Position numbers and translations under genes: made by a program. Below the pieces are notes generated by a model. The model had not been told where the DNA came from. It worked only from the letters and a program-made list of their open reading frames with translations, and ran no database searches. A DNA stretch of 64,000 nt. Origin: an uncultured Collinsella sp. GTDB lineage: Bacteria > Actinomycetota > Coriobacteriia > Coriobacteriales > Coriobacteriaceae. Below, in pieces: positions 51,572-61,142 of the stretch; the stretch's first letter is position 1, and each line of letters begins with the position of its first letter. The DNA is taken from positions 1 to 64,000 of the forward strand of contig CAKUGT010000004.1 in NCBI GenBank assembly GCA_934654795.1. Reading direction: 5' to 3'.

Positions 51572-52909
51572 ATGCCCCAGAACATCTTCGGTACCGACGG
51601 CGTCCGTGGCGTCGCCAATGCCGACCTCTCGTGCGACCTTGCGTTTCGCCTGGGCCGCGCGGCGACCAAGTTTCTTGGTCCGGATATCTGCATCGGCCGC
51701 GACACGCGTCTTTCGGGCACCATGCTCGAGAGCGCTCTGACCGCCGGCATCATGGCCGAGGGCGGCCGTCCGCATTGCTGCGGCGTTATCCCCACGCCCG
51801 CCGTGGCGCTGCTCACTGTTCAAAACGAGCTCGACGGCGGCATCGTCATCTCTGCTTCGCATAATCCGCCGGAGTTCAACGGCATCAAGTTCTTTAGCCG
51901 CAAGGGCATGAAGCTTCCCGATGCGGTCGAGGAGGAGATTAGCGCCTGGGTCATGTCCGAGGAGGCCATGGCTGCCGACACGCTGCCGACTGGCGCCGGC
52001 GTGGGCCACATTATCAAGATGAAGGACGCTCGCAAGGCATACGTTGACCACGCCATCGATACGCTTGATGGCCTGAGGCTCGACGGCCTGGTTGTTGCCG
52101 TCGACTGCGGTCACGGCGCCTCTTGCCAGACCACGCCCGCCGCGCTGCAGCGCCTGGGCGCCACGGTCCATGCCATCAACACCGACTACTGCGGTACCGA
52201 CATCAACGTCGAGTGCGGCTCCACCCATCTTGAGCCCCTGCGCGAGCTCGTGCTGCGCACTCATGCCGACATCGGTCTGGCCCACGACGGCGACGCCGAC
52301 CGCGTGCTGTTCGTGGATAGCGAGGGCAACGAGATCGATGGCGACTACATCCTGGCCATCTGCGGCTCCGACCTGGCCGCCCGTGGCAAGCTCGCCAACT
52401 CCGAGATCGTCTCGACCGTCATGTGCAACCTGGGCTTCTCCATCGCCATGAAGGAGCAGGGCTTCGAGATGGTCCAGACCGCCGTGGGCGACCGCTATGT
52501 TCTGGAGCGCATGCTCGCGGACGGCGCCGTTATCGGCGGCGAGCAGTCCGGCCACATCATCTTCCTGGAGCACAACACCACCGGTGACGGCCTGGTGACG
52601 GCTCTGCAGCTGCTGGCCGTGCTCAAGCGCACCGGTCGTACCCTCACCGACCTTGCCGGCATTATGAAGAAGTACCCGCAGGTACTCGTCAACGTGCATT
52701 CCGACAACAAGGCTGGTCTGGACGATTGCCAGCCCATTTGGGACGCCGTCGCTGCCGCCGAGAAGGAGCTCAATGGTCGCGGCCGCATCTTGGTGCGCCC
52801 GAGCGGTACCGAGCCGCTGGTCCGCGTTATGGCCGAGGCCGAGACGCACGAGCTCACCCAGCGCGTTGTTGACGACATCGTCGAGGTTGTCAAGCGCGAA
52901 CTTCCCTAA
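51572..52909 (+). CDS. glmM: Phosphoglucosamine mutase
   Basis: This 445-residue enzyme converts glucosamine 6-phosphate to glucosamine 1-phosphate for cell-wall precursor synthesis. The phosphoserine is Ser96 in ISASHNP. The magnesium loop is DGDADRVLF, the sugar loop GEQSGH, and the phosphate-binding loop RPSGTEPLVRV. The ATG follows GGAAGGAG. The nearby nagB handles the same substrate pool in the opposite direction. Confidence 0.97.
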   Translation: MPQNIFGTDGVRGVANADLSCDLAFRLGRAATKFLGPDICIGRDTRLSGTMLESALTAGIMAEGGRPHCCGVIPTPAVALLTVQNELDGGIVISASHNPPEFNGIKFFSRKGMKLPDAVEEEISAWVMSEEAMAADTLPTGAGVGHIIKMKDARKAYVDHAIDTLDGLRLDGLVVAVDCGHGASCQTTPAALQRLGATVHAINTDYCGTDINVECGSTHLEPLRELVLRTHADIGLAHDGDADRVLFVDSEGNEIDGDYILAICGSDLAARGKLANSEIVSTVMCNLGFSIAMKEQGFEMVQTAVGDRYVLERMLADGAVIGGEQSGHIIFLEHNTTGDGLVTALQLLAVLKRTGRTLTDLAGIMKKYPQVLVNVHSDNKAGLDDCQPIWDAVAAAEKELNGRGRILVRPSGTEPLVRVMAEAETHELTQRVVDDIVEVVKRELP

Positions 52910-52980
52910 TGGTCAAAAACGGGTGCCAAGTGGTAAACTGTTAAAACTATTTTGATTGATTGGTATGTCCGAGGGGGAGC

Positions 52981-53478
52981 ATGTTCACTAAAGTCCTAAG
53001 GTCTTTTGGTATGCGTGGACGAGTTCTTACGCTGGATGCTCCCATCTCGGGCGACGTCATTCCGTTGTCCGAGGTCAATGATCAGACATTTGCCACCGGC
53101 CTTTTGGGCCAGGGCGTGGCGATTCAGCCTACTGGCACGCGTGTGATTGCGCCGGCAGACGCCAAGGTCGAGGCCATTTTTCCCACGGGGCACGCCGTTG
53201 CGCTTAACACGGTCGATGGCTTGGACGTGCTCATCCACGTTGGTTTGGACACTGTTCAGCTCGAGGGCAAGCACTTTACCGTTTATGCGCAAGTGGGTGA
53301 CATCGTCCACAAGGGCGATGTACTTATTGAGTTCGATCGCGAGGCAATTGCTGCCGAGGGCTATGATGTGACGGTTCCCATCTTAGTGTGCAACTCCGTT
53401 GAGTTCTCGAGCATCAAGGGCTCCGTTGGCGTGCATGTCGAAGAGATGGACCAGCTCATCGTTGCTCGCGAGCGCTAG
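52981..53478 (+). CDS. crr: PTS glucose-type EIIA component
   Basis: This 165-residue stand-alone EIIA carries the phosphorylated His86 in VLIHVGLDT. The family frame is visible in APADAKVEAIFPTGHA and in VGDIVHKGDVLIEFD. It accepts phosphate from HPr for a sugar permease elsewhere and may take part in regulation. No EIIBC gene is adjacent. The gene lies between glmM and nagB, so an amino-sugar link is plausible. The ATG at 52981 has GAGGGGGA at a short distance. Confidence 0.9.
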   Translation: MFTKVLRSFGMRGRVLTLDAPISGDVIPLSEVNDQTFATGLLGQGVAIQPTGTRVIAPADAKVEAIFPTGHAVALNTVDGLDVLIHVGLDTVQLEGKHFTVYAQVGDIVHKGDVLIEFDREAIAAEGYDVTVPILVCNSVEFSSIKGSVGVHVEEMDQLIVARER

Positions 53479-53518
53479 CAAGTGCACGTGGCCATTAGCC
53501 TACAATTCAAACACGTTT

Positions 53519-53552
53519 ACGGAGGGCGCCCTTGAAAGAGGACGCCCTCCGT
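53519..53552 (+). terminator. Hairpin after the EIIA gene
   Basis: ACGGAGGGCG pairs with CGCCCTCCGT around a 14-base loop. There is no T tract, so termination is uncertain. Confidence 0.5.
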
Positions 53553-53750
53553 GGCAAGATGGAATTTGTCCGAAGCTAAAAGGCTTTGGGTCACCGTGGA
53601 CGGGCAGGGGCCTCGACGCGGCTAGACACGAGACACATACATTACGCGACCTCGCCCTGGTGGCCGCACACGTTGGTTGCGGCCGACGCGGGCCGCGGGC
53701 AAGTGCTTGTAAGGGGAGCCTTGCCTCTCTTGTACGAGAAAGGACGCGTA
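53553..53750 (+). promoter_or_regulatory. nagB upstream region
   Basis: About 200 bp of GC-rich DNA precede nagB. GGCCGC and GCGGCC form a hairpin near 53665-53690, and nearby repeats of CGCGG could extend it. No known riboswitch could be recognised. Confidence 0.3.
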
Positions 53751-54479
53751 ATGAAGATCATTAAAGCTAAAGACTACGAGGATATGAGCCGCAAGGCCGC
53801 CAATATCATCTCGGCGCAGGTTATCCTCAAGCCCGACTGTGTGCTGGGCCTTGCCACCGGCTCCACCCCGATCGGTGCCTACAAGCAGCTCGCTGCTTGG
53901 TACGAGAAGGGCGACGTCGACTTTGCCGAGGTCAGCACCTACAACCTGGACGAGTATCGCGGCCTTTCGCACGACGATCCCCAGAGCTATCACTACTTCA
54001 TGCGTGAGAACTTCTTCGATCACATCAACATCGACCTGAACAACACGCATGTGCCCGACGGTTCCAACCCCGACGCCGCCGCTGCCTGCTCTGAGTACGA
54101 CAAGATCGTCGCTGCCGCCGGCTACCCCGATCTGCAGCTGCTCGGCATTGGCAACAACGGTCACATCGGCTTCAACGAGCCCGATGACCACTTCTCCAAG
54201 GGCACGCACTGCGTCGACCTCACCGAGAGCACCATTCAGGCCAACAGCCGCCTGTTCGACAGCATCGACGATGTTCCCCGTCAGGCCTACACCATGGGTA
54301 CCCAGACCATCATGTATGCCCGCATGATCCTAGTCGTCGCCAACGGCGAGGCCAAGGCTCAGGCCGTGCATGACATGTGCTATGGTCCGGTTACGCCCGC
54401 GTGCCCGGCTTCGATCCTGCAGCTGCACACCAACTGCGTCGTGGTCGCTGACGAGGCCGCCCTTTCGCTCTGCGAGTAG
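53751..54479 (+). CDS. nagB: Glucosamine-6-phosphate deaminase
   Basis: This 242-residue enzyme turns glucosamine 6-phosphate into fructose 6-phosphate and ammonia. The motifs are GLATGSTPIGAYK, NLDEYRGL, and LGIGNNGHIGFNEP. It is the short form lacking the C-terminal allosteric extension of the E. coli enzyme. The ATG at 53751 follows GAGAAAGGA. It works with glmM on the amino-sugar pool and is followed by a good terminator. Confidence 0.96.
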   Translation: MKIIKAKDYEDMSRKAANIISAQVILKPDCVLGLATGSTPIGAYKQLAAWYEKGDVDFAEVSTYNLDEYRGLSHDDPQSYHYFMRENFFDHINIDLNNTHVPDGSNPDAAAACSEYDKIVAAAGYPDLQLLGIGNNGHIGFNEPDDHFSKGTHCVDLTESTIQANSRLFDSIDDVPRQAYTMGTQTIMYARMILVVANGEAKAQAVHDMCYGPVTPACPASILQLHTNCVVVADEAALSLCE

Positions 54480-54511
54480 CGCGAGCCCGTCATCTCGACA
54501 TAGCTTTGCCG

Positions 54512-54540
54512 AAGGCCTCCGCTTTGCGGGGGCCTTTTTG
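54512..54540 (+). terminator. nagB terminator
   Basis: AAGGCC-CCGC pairs with GCGG-GGCCTT around TTT, then TTTTTG. Confidence 0.9.
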
Positions 54541-54851
54541 CTGTCCTTGTCGTATGCTTGACCAAAATCTTGCCGCAAGCTTGACGGATGCCGGATGCCC
54601 AACAGCTTGATTCATTCCATACCAGATTCTATGCAAAAATGCCACTAAAAGGTCGCAGACGGTAGCGGGTGCTAGGCGAGTTGAATGACATAGCTGAACC
54701 GTGTCTATTTGAGTTACACTGCCACTGGGATGGGACAAGCCGACAAGCACATTTACCTGCTCAAAGACCGATTAGTCGGGGGATTAATAACAATCGGCCC
54801 TCGCTGTACAAAAACTTGCCGCTTGCGTACCGAAAGACAACCTAAAACACA

Positions 54852-54877
54852 AAGCCGCTCTATTCATAGTGCGGCTT
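54852..54877 (+). promoter_or_regulatory. Hairpin in the leader of the SARP gene
   Basis: AAGCCGC pairs with GCGGCTT around TCTATTCATAGT, 50 bp before the start. The remaining 54541-54851 is gene-free; AT-rich patches may hold a promoter but none is clear. Confidence 0.4.
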
Positions 54878-54926
54878 GTATGGTCTTGCGGTTACGGTGT
54901 CCATACGGTCGAGTGGAGGAGCGGGC

Positions 54927-57926
54927 ATGGTAAACGATTTGGATAGTATAGACGACCTCGAACTGATGCCGCTGGGCGGAGGCTATATGGTGCGACGCGA
55001 ACGTCTGCTGAATGAGCTTATCGCCAAGGGTCGAAAAGCCGGCATCGTGGTTCTCTACGCGCCCGACGGCTTTGGGAAAACCTCGGTGCTGCTGCAGTAC
55101 ACCCAAGAGGTTAAAAGCGATCCGACGCGAGGCCCCGTGCGGATTATCGAGGCGGATCGGGCCATTGGGCGCGAGGTGTTTATGCAGCTCGAGGTGGTTA
55201 CCGAGGAGCTCAAAGACAAGCCGCATTCCCTTGTCGCGATCGATAATGTGCCAAATCTCGATCAGTGCGACACTGAAGATCTGATTGACAGGATTCGCAG
55301 CTTGCGGGCTATGGGGGTGGGGGTCTTTATCTCCTGCCGTCCTTCAAACCGTCAGTTGATTCATGGGCTGGGCGACTCGGTTAAGATCAATGCGCAAATG
55401 CTCAAGGTGCACGCCTATGAGTATTCGGCTTGGGCATCGGCGTTTTCGATTAGCACATCGCTCGACTTTTACCAGCTCACGCAGGGTGTGCCCGAGCTTG
55501 TTTCGGCTTTGCAGACGGGCCTGTATGGCCAGGGCGATGTTGCCGGTCTGCTCGAAAACGAGATTGTCAACGTTTATGGTGCGGCGCTTGTCGATCTTGC
55601 TTCGCTCGATAATAATGCGCTGTTCTGCGTTGCCTGTCTCATGATCTTGATGGGCGAGGGCAATATTGCAGAACTCGAGGCTTGCGGGGTGAGGCTGTCG
55701 ATGATCGACCAGTCCTACCTTGTACGCGATTACCCGATCTTTGGCTTGGATCCGGCCGACCGAAGCTTTACGTGCCTGGGCGCCGAGGATAACGGACGGC
55801 TTCGCCTGCGAAAGTTGGTGGCCGAGATCCGTCCCGAGCTTGTTCCGCGGGCAGCTCGAATTTTGCTCAAGGCAGGCCGATGTGATGCGGCGATGGACCT
55901 GGCCGACGCCTTTCTGGACCGAAGTGTGGTCCTTGAACTTGCCGGGCAGTATGGGGTCGATCTTGCTCTGACGGGGCACGGTGCCGATGTCTGCCGGGCG
56001 GCGTTGGGCACGACCGATGCCGACGATCCCGCCCCAGAGCCAACGCCCGCCGAGGCACTCGGCGTCTATTTGGCGGCGGTCAGCGTGTCCAACACAAAGC
56101 TCGCCCGCTGTATGGCATCGCTTATTGAGCATGCGGGCGATCAGGCAGCCTGTGAAATAGATCCCGTTTCGTGGAAGGTCGCCCAGGCCCTTACGGCAGT
56201 TTGCTATGGGGACAACGGGCTTGGGCTTCCCATGAACCTTGCTGTGCCGGAAATCGAGACGGAGCACACGGCGCTCGACATGCTCTTTGCACATATCGGG
56301 GTCAAGCACTGGTTGGCTGAGCGGGGAGATGACGGCGGCGCTCTGCAACAGCTCAAAACGCGCAAGGCCTATGACTGTGAGCTCGATATCGCGGGGACTT
56401 TTATACGGGCCGATAGCATGCTGGTGGAGCTCTTCGATGGGTCGTTTGCGGGGATCGACGAGCGTGACGACGAGATGGCGCTGATGCGGGACGCGCTCGA
56501 TGTACGTGGGCTTAAGGCGCCGGCTATCTGGGTGCGCATGGTGCTGGCGGCACGGCGGCTCCTTTCTGGCTTGCCGGTAACCGACGATGCGGCCTTCAAC
56601 GAGCTCGATCGCTTTGCCGTGCGCATGCGCGACAACCAGATTCAGCTGTTTGGCCTGCTGCTAGAAGGCTGGCAATCGCTGGCAGAAGGTCGGCCGGTCA
56701 ATGCGAAGTTCCGCGCGGTCCAGGTACTCAAACTGGCTGAGGAGCCAATTGCGTACATGCGCGACAACGCGTTGCTGCTGGAGCGTGCGGCGTATCTGCG
56801 CAATACCTCGATGGTTTCGGTGCGCGAGGAGGCGGAGCTGCTCGATATAAGCCAGACGCAGGTTGGCGGTGCGGAGGCCTGGATGGTGGCGCTGCACTTG
56901 GCCTGCGCGGGGCGAGACAGCGATCTTGCGGCCTGGATGTCCATGAACCGTGCAGGGATTTTGGACCCATCGTATCGGCTCTTTGCGCGCCTTGCCATGC
57001 ATTGTCTGGGCGAGCCGGCGACCAGGATTCGCAAGAAGCTTCCCGTGCGCGAGCTATCGCGGTATTCGCTGCGCGATGATCTGGAAGGGGAGGGCGAGCG
57101 CTTATTTCAGGCCGGCGAGGTTGAAGCCGTTGATACCATCGACCATATCGAGATTCGCATGTTTGGTGCGTTTCGCGCCGAGCGCGACGGGTTTCCCATT
57201 ACGGACAAAATGTGGCGCCGCAAGAAGGCGGCGACGCTTGCCGAGCGGCTTGCACTGGGCATGGATGCGCTCGTCGACCGCGAGACGCTGGCAATGGAGC
57301 TGTGGCCCCATGCCGAGTTTAATAGCGCCCGCAACAACCTGTATTCGACGATATCGCGCCTGCGTTCGGCCTTGGGGCCGACGCCAGACGGAAAATCGTG
57401 CGTGCTGATCCAAAATGAATGCATCGGACTCAACGGCGACTACGTCAAGACCGATGTACGGCTGTTTGACCAGATAAGCCGCGAGGTGTTGGGAAATCGC
57501 ACGGGTGCGCGCGGGCCCCATTTAGTTGAGCTGTGCCTTAAGATTGAGCAGCTTTATGCCGGACCGCTGTATGTTCCCAATGGCTGTAATCCCACCTACT
57601 TTTTGCGTATGCGGCGCATTATGGAATCGAAGTATATCGACTGCATGATTCGGGGAGCGAATGCCGCCCTAGAAGAAAACGACCTGCAGTCGGCGGTATG
57701 GCTAGTGGAGTCGGGGCTGCGCCAAGAGACGGCGCGCGAGGACATGGTGCGTTGCGCTATGCGCGTCTACGGCGCGGCGGGGCGGCGGCGCGATATCGTC
57801 GAGCTGTACAGTGGGCATATGCACCACCTGAGGGAGCAGGTCAATGGCGTACCCGAGCCCGAGACGCGGCGTCTATACGAGCGCTTGGTGGAGGGTAGGC
57901 TTAACCGCGTGCTGGTCGAGCGATAA
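54927..57926 (+). CDS. Large SARP/BTAD regulator with N-terminal P-loop NTPase
   Basis: This is a 999-residue signal-transducing regulator. Residues about 30-260 form a STAND/MalT-like NTPase with Walker A YAPDGFGKTSVL at 45-55 and a Walker B-like LVAIDN. The middle 450 residues are helical, repeat-like and probably sense a ligand. Residues about 738-835 are an OmpR/SARP-type winged helix (IRMFGAFRAERDGFPI... to ...NLYSTISRLRSALG). A BTAD helical domain follows at 845-995. The order is reversed relative to AfsR, where the SARP part is first, and resembles LuxR-type giant regulators with a swapped DNA domain. The target is unknown. The ATG at 54927 follows GGAGGAG. Confidence 0.85.
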   Translation: MVNDLDSIDDLELMPLGGGYMVRRERLLNELIAKGRKAGIVVLYAPDGFGKTSVLLQYTQEVKSDPTRGPVRIIEADRAIGREVFMQLEVVTEELKDKPHSLVAIDNVPNLDQCDTEDLIDRIRSLRAMGVGVFISCRPSNRQLIHGLGDSVKINAQMLKVHAYEYSAWASAFSISTSLDFYQLTQGVPELVSALQTGLYGQGDVAGLLENEIVNVYGAALVDLASLDNNALFCVACLMILMGEGNIAELEACGVRLSMIDQSYLVRDYPIFGLDPADRSFTCLGAEDNGRLRLRKLVAEIRPELVPRAARILLKAGRCDAAMDLADAFLDRSVVLELAGQYGVDLALTGHGADVCRAALGTTDADDPAPEPTPAEALGVYLAAVSVSNTKLARCMASLIEHAGDQAACEIDPVSWKVAQALTAVCYGDNGLGLPMNLAVPEIETEHTALDMLFAHIGVKHWLAERGDDGGALQQLKTRKAYDCELDIAGTFIRADSMLVELFDGSFAGIDERDDEMALMRDALDVRGLKAPAIWVRMVLAARRLLSGLPVTDDAAFNELDRFAVRMRDNQIQLFGLLLEGWQSLAEGRPVNAKFRAVQVLKLAEEPIAYMRDNALLLERAAYLRNTSMVSVREEAELLDISQTQVGGAEAWMVALHLACAGRDSDLAAWMSMNRAGILDPSYRLFARLAMHCLGEPATRIRKKLPVRELSRYSLRDDLEGEGERLFQAGEVEAVDTIDHIEIRMFGAFRAERDGFPITDKMWRRKKAATLAERLALGMDALVDRETLAMELWPHAEFNSARNNLYSTISRLRSALGPTPDGKSCVLIQNECIGLNGDYVKTDVRLFDQISREVLGNRTGARGPHLVELCLKIEQLYAGPLYVPNGCNPTYFLRMRRIMESKYIDCMIRGANAALEENDLQSAVWLVESGLRQETAREDMVRCAMRVYGAAGRRRDIVELYSGHMHHLREQVNGVPEPETRRLYERLVEGRLNRVLVER

Positions 57927-57957
57927 AAAACGGGCGTCCGAATTGCTCGGACGCCCG
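57925..57957 (-). terminator. Terminator of the YhbY gene
   Basis: CGGGCGTCCGA pairs with TCGGACGCCCG, followed by TTTTTT on the minus strand. It may also serve the convergent SARP gene. Confidence 0.8.
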
Positions 57958-57995
57958 CAGGCTTGCTGAATGTTGGCTCGCCGGATCGTTGGCTC

Positions 57996-58295
57996 TTAGA
58001 CGAGCTCGATCTTTTCGATGTCCTTGCGCGAGGACTCGCGATACAGCGAGAATTTGCGGCCGATAACCTGGACGATCTCGGCGTGGGAGCGCTCGGCGAG
58101 CTCCTCGGCGGCCTCGCGGGCGGAAAGGCTGGAGCCATCGAGCACGGAGCACTTAACGAGCTCGTGCTTCTCCAGGTAGGCAACCGTCTGCTCGACGGTG
58201 CCCTCGTTGACGTCGGACTTGCCGATGATGATGGCGGGGTTGAGGTGATGGGCCATGCTGCGAAGCTGCTTGACCTGTGCTCCTGTCAGTGCCAT
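57996..58295 (-). CDS. YhbY-like CRM-domain RNA-binding protein
   Basis: This 99-residue protein is a single CRM (CRS1-YhbY) domain. LTGAQVKQLRSMAHHLNPAIIIGK and the following NEGTVEQT match the family, and the tail FSLYRESSRK completes it. Family members bind pre-50S ribosomal particles. The ATG at 58295 has only a weak purine-rich site. The gap to the upstream methyltransferase (58296-58464) holds no other feature. Confidence 0.92.
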   Translation of the reverse strand: MALTGAQVKQLRSMAHHLNPAIIIGKSDVNEGTVEQTVAYLEKHELVKCSVLDGSSLSAREAAEELAERSHAEIVQVIGRKFSLYRESSRKDIEKIELV

Positions 58296-58464
58296 GGGTT
58301 CTCGCTTTCTATGTATGGGGCGCCCCACGACGGGGCCTTAATCTACGTGAGCTGTCCCACGATAGCGCAGGAACGGTGCGGTGTGGAGCGCGTTTGCCCA
58401 GTTCAAAAAGAATGCGGATGCCGAGCGAGTGGCCGGTGCGGGCTGCAGACGGTTTATAGATGGG

Positions 58465-59352
58465 CTACGGACGACTCGCAGAGACCGGCTCCCAGGCAAT
58501 AAACGCCCAGCGAACCTTGCGGATATGGTCGAGCATAAAGCGTCCCTGCGGCACGCCCTTGGACCCGGGCTCGCCGGCATGGGGATTTTCAATCATGTGT
58601 TGGGCAATGTAATCGCGTAGACGGTCGACCTTATCCTCGTTACCATGCTCGAGCATGCGGGAGAAGTCCGCCACACCCGTCTCAAGGCTGTCGAAGGTAT
58701 CGCGTCGAGGCGATTCAAAGTACGTGACCTGCGGCAGGGCACCCATCTGAATGAGGATATTAAAGGCATAGACAAAGCCATTGCTGCAGGTAACCGAGGC
58801 GCCGATGGCGTTCATCAGATGCAGGTCATAGCGTGGGCTAGAGTTAGCGACCATCGTGACAGCACAACGCCGACGAGCCGTTCGATCAAGCTTGGCAAGC
58901 GCACCTTTTAAGTTGGTCGTGGTGACGGAGCGACTGGCAAAGGCAACATCCACCGCTTTCGCGACCGGCCCAACTAAATCCCAGTCATCATCCCAAGCAA
59001 GCTCAAGCGGCGTAATACGGCCTTCGAGCCCGTAATACTCAATACCGGCATCAAGCGTGCCAAGCATAGCAGGAGAGAAATCAGCAGCAATCACAGGATG
59101 CCCGGCCTGCGCAAGCGGAATAGCAATCGATCCAGCCCCACACCCCATATCAAGCACCGACTCACCAGGCTGGAGCGCCAATAGCTTCATAAAATCGCGG
59201 GCATACGGAGCAGTCTCCAACGGCCGAAAATGCCGAGCTCTCTTATCCCACTCAAAAGAGTCATCAGCCCGATGCCGAGCAGCCTGCAAACGCATCCATT
59301 CATCATTCCAATCAGTGGAAAGCAGCTCAGAACGATTCTCCCCATCAACCAC
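58465..59352 (-). CDS. Class I SAM-dependent methyltransferase
   Basis: This 295-residue protein has the Rossmann motif VLDMGCGAGSIAIPLA near residue 66 and DFSPAML as motif II. The substrate is unknown. The start was set at GTG (59350-59352) because AGGAGG lies seven bases before it and the open frame further upstream would give an unlikely hydrophobic start. The N-terminal WDKRARHF region resembles methyltransferases acting on small molecules. Confidence 0.82.
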   Translation of the reverse strand: MVDGENRSELLSTDWNDEWMRLQAARHRADDSFEWDKRARHFRPLETAPYARDFMKLLALQPGESVLDMGCGAGSIAIPLAQAGHPVIAADFSPAMLGTLDAGIEYYGLEGRITPLELAWDDDWDLVGPVAKAVDVAFASRSVTTTNLKGALAKLDRTARRRCAVTMVANSSPRYDLHLMNAIGASVTCSNGFVYAFNILIQMGALPQVTYFESPRRDTFDSLETGVADFSRMLEHGNEDKVDRLRDYIAQHMIENPHAGEPGSKGVPQGRFMLDHIRKVRWAFIAWEPVSASRP

Positions 59353-59519
59353 GGGCCAACCTCCTAGCAACAAAAAAGCGACTCCTCCCAAAAGAAGAGC
59401 CGCAACCAGCATATATCAGAAAAAGAACCGCTCCAACGCCAAACCGCCATACCAACCAAGTGGTGCAGGAGCGAAGCAACTGCAATCGGGATGGAACCCA
59501 ACCGAGGTCCCGATGTGCG

Positions 59520-59653
59520 GGAGCCCCGGGGAGGGCAAATATATAAGGTCGATCGCGAGTTCCGCACGAGCCGGAGAGCACTTAATGTGCTCTCCGTGCG
59601 AGTCAGGACTGTCCGAGCAGGCGACCTTATATATTCGCCCTCCCCGGGGCTCC
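59520..59653. repeat. Nested palindromic element B with conserved core
   Basis: The 32 bp arms (59520-59551 and 59622-59653) begin GGAGCCCCGGGGAGGGC and differ at one position. The core, read on the minus strand, has CGGACAGTCCTG, then an inner hairpin with loop CACATTAAGTG, then CGTGCGGAACTC. These parts match element A at 37651-37800 in order and spacing. The arms and inner stems differ in sequence. It lies between the 3' end of the UPF0210 gene and the methyltransferase gene, and fills most of the gap. Confidence 0.75.
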
Positions 59654-59669
59654 TCGCCCGAACCCCCAG

Positions 59670-61034
59670 CTAGTTCTTCAGCGAGTTCAGCGGTGCGGGG
59701 AAGCGTCCACCACGGTGGGCAAGCACGGTGCCGGCGTTGGGGTTCACCGGCATGATGGGCGCACGGCCGAACAGGCCGCCGTACTCGACGCAGTCGCCCA
59801 CGCCCTTGCCGATGGCGGGGATCACGCGGACGGCCGTGGTCTTGTTGTTGATGACGCCGATAGCCATCTCGTCGGCGATGATGCCGGCGATGGTCTCGAC
59901 CGGGGTGTCACCGGGGATGGCGATCATGTCAAGGCCGACGGAGCATACGCAGGTCATAGCCTCGAGCTTCTCGAGCGAAAGCGCGCCGGCCTCGACGGCG
60001 GCGATCATGCCGGCGTCCTCGGACACGGGGATAAAGGCGCCCGAAAGACCGCCGACGCTGGAGCTGGCCATGACGCCGCCCTTCTTGACGGCGTCGTTGA
60101 GCATGGCGAGCGCGCAGGTCGTGCCCGGGCCACCGCAAGTGCCCACACCGATGATCTCGAGGATGCGGGCAACGGAGTCGCCGATGGCGGGCGTAGGGGC
60201 CAGCGACAGGTCGACGATACCCTTCTCGACACCCAGACGATGGGCGGCCTCGCGGCTCATGAGCTCGCCGGCACGGGTAATCTTAAAGGCGGTCTGCTTA
60301 ATCTTCTCGGCAACCTCCATCATCGAGGCGGAGTCGGGGAGCGTCTCCAGGGCCGCGGCCATAACACCGGGGCCCGAGACGCCAACGTTGATGACGGCGT
60401 CGGCCTCGCCACCGCCGTGGACGGCGCCCGCCATAAACGGGGAGTCCTCGACCATATTGGCAAAGCATACAAACTTAGAGGCGCCGACGGAGTCCTGGTC
60501 GGCCGTGAGCTTGGCGGCATCGATGATGGTCTGCGCGGCCATGAGCACGGCGTCCATGTTGATGCCGGCGCGCAGGCTGGCAACGTTGACGCTGGAGCAG
60601 ACGCGGCTCGTGGTGGCGAGCGCCTGCGGAATGGACTGGATAACGCGGCGGTCGGCGTCGCCGATGCCCTTCTGGACAAGCGCGGAGAAACCGCCCAGGT
60701 AGTCGATGCCGAGAGTCTCGGCCGCACGGTCGAGGGCATGCGCGATGGGGGTGAGGTCTTCATCCTTGCAGCAAGCGGCGATCTGCGCCACCGGGGTGAC
60801 GGAAACGCGCTTGTTGACGATGGGGATACCGTACTCGCGCTCGAGGTTCTCGGCGGTCTCGACCAAGTGCTCAGCCGTGTGCGTCACGTGGTCGTAGATC
60901 TTCGTGCACATGCGGTCGAGGTTCTCGTCGCCGCAACCCATGAGAGAAACACCCATGGTGATGGTCCTGATGTCGAGGTTCTGCTCCTCAACCATGCCGC
61001 GGGTTTCCGCGATTTCTGCAGGCGTGATCGCCAT
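59670..61034 (-). CDS. UPF0210 (DUF711) family protein
   Basis: This 454-residue protein is of unknown function and is conserved in many anaerobes. Recognisable segments are [13 protein letters not shown] near the start, [20 protein letters not shown] in the middle, [13 protein letters not shown] and MPVNPNAG at the end. Members often sit beside an ACT-domain protein; none is present here. The ATG at 61034 follows AGGAG; an earlier ATG lies far from any ribosome site. No catalytic residues can be named. Confidence 0.9.
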   Translation of the reverse strand: MAITPAEIAETRGMVEEQNLDIRTITMGVSLMGCGDENLDRMCTKIYDHVTHTAEHLVETAENLEREYGIPIVNKRVSVTPVAQIAACCKDEDLTPIAHALDRAAETLGIDYLGGFSALVQKGIGDADRRVIQSIPQALATTSRVCSSVNVASLRAGINMDAVLMAAQTIIDAAKLTADQDSVGASKFVCFANMVEDSPFMAGAVHGGGEADAVINVGVSGPGVMAAALETLPDSASMMEVAEKIKQTAFKITRAGELMSREAAHRLGVEKGIVDLSLAPTPAIGDSVARILEIIGVGTCGGPGTTCALAMLNDAVKKGGVMASSSVGGLSGAFIPVSEDAGMIAAVEAGALSLEKLEAMTCVCSVGLDMIAIPGDTPVETIAGIIADEMAIGVINNKTTAVRVIPAIGKGVGDCVEYGGLFGRAPIMPVNPNAGTVLAHRGGRFPAPLNSLKN

Positions 61035-61079
61035 CCTTGCGCTCCTATCTGCCAAAACGAGCATAGTCCCCTTTATTCT

Positions 61080-61117
61080 AACGTGCCGCACGTGCCAAGT
61101 GGCACATGCGGCACGTT
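61080..61117. terminator. Hairpin between metH and the UPF0210 gene
   Basis: AACGTGCCGCA (61080-61090) pairs with TGCGGCACGTT (61107-61117) with a TGCC/GGCA inner pair. It follows the metH stop on the minus strand. There is only a short T-rich tail. Confidence 0.6.
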
Positions 61118-61142
61118 TTGGTGCGGGGTTGTTTCCGTTGTG

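Noticed and set aside
53553..53750. glmS-type or other riboswitch before nagB
   Set aside because: Only a simple GGCCGC/GCGGCC hairpin is visible, and the conserved core of known amino-sugar riboswitches was not found.
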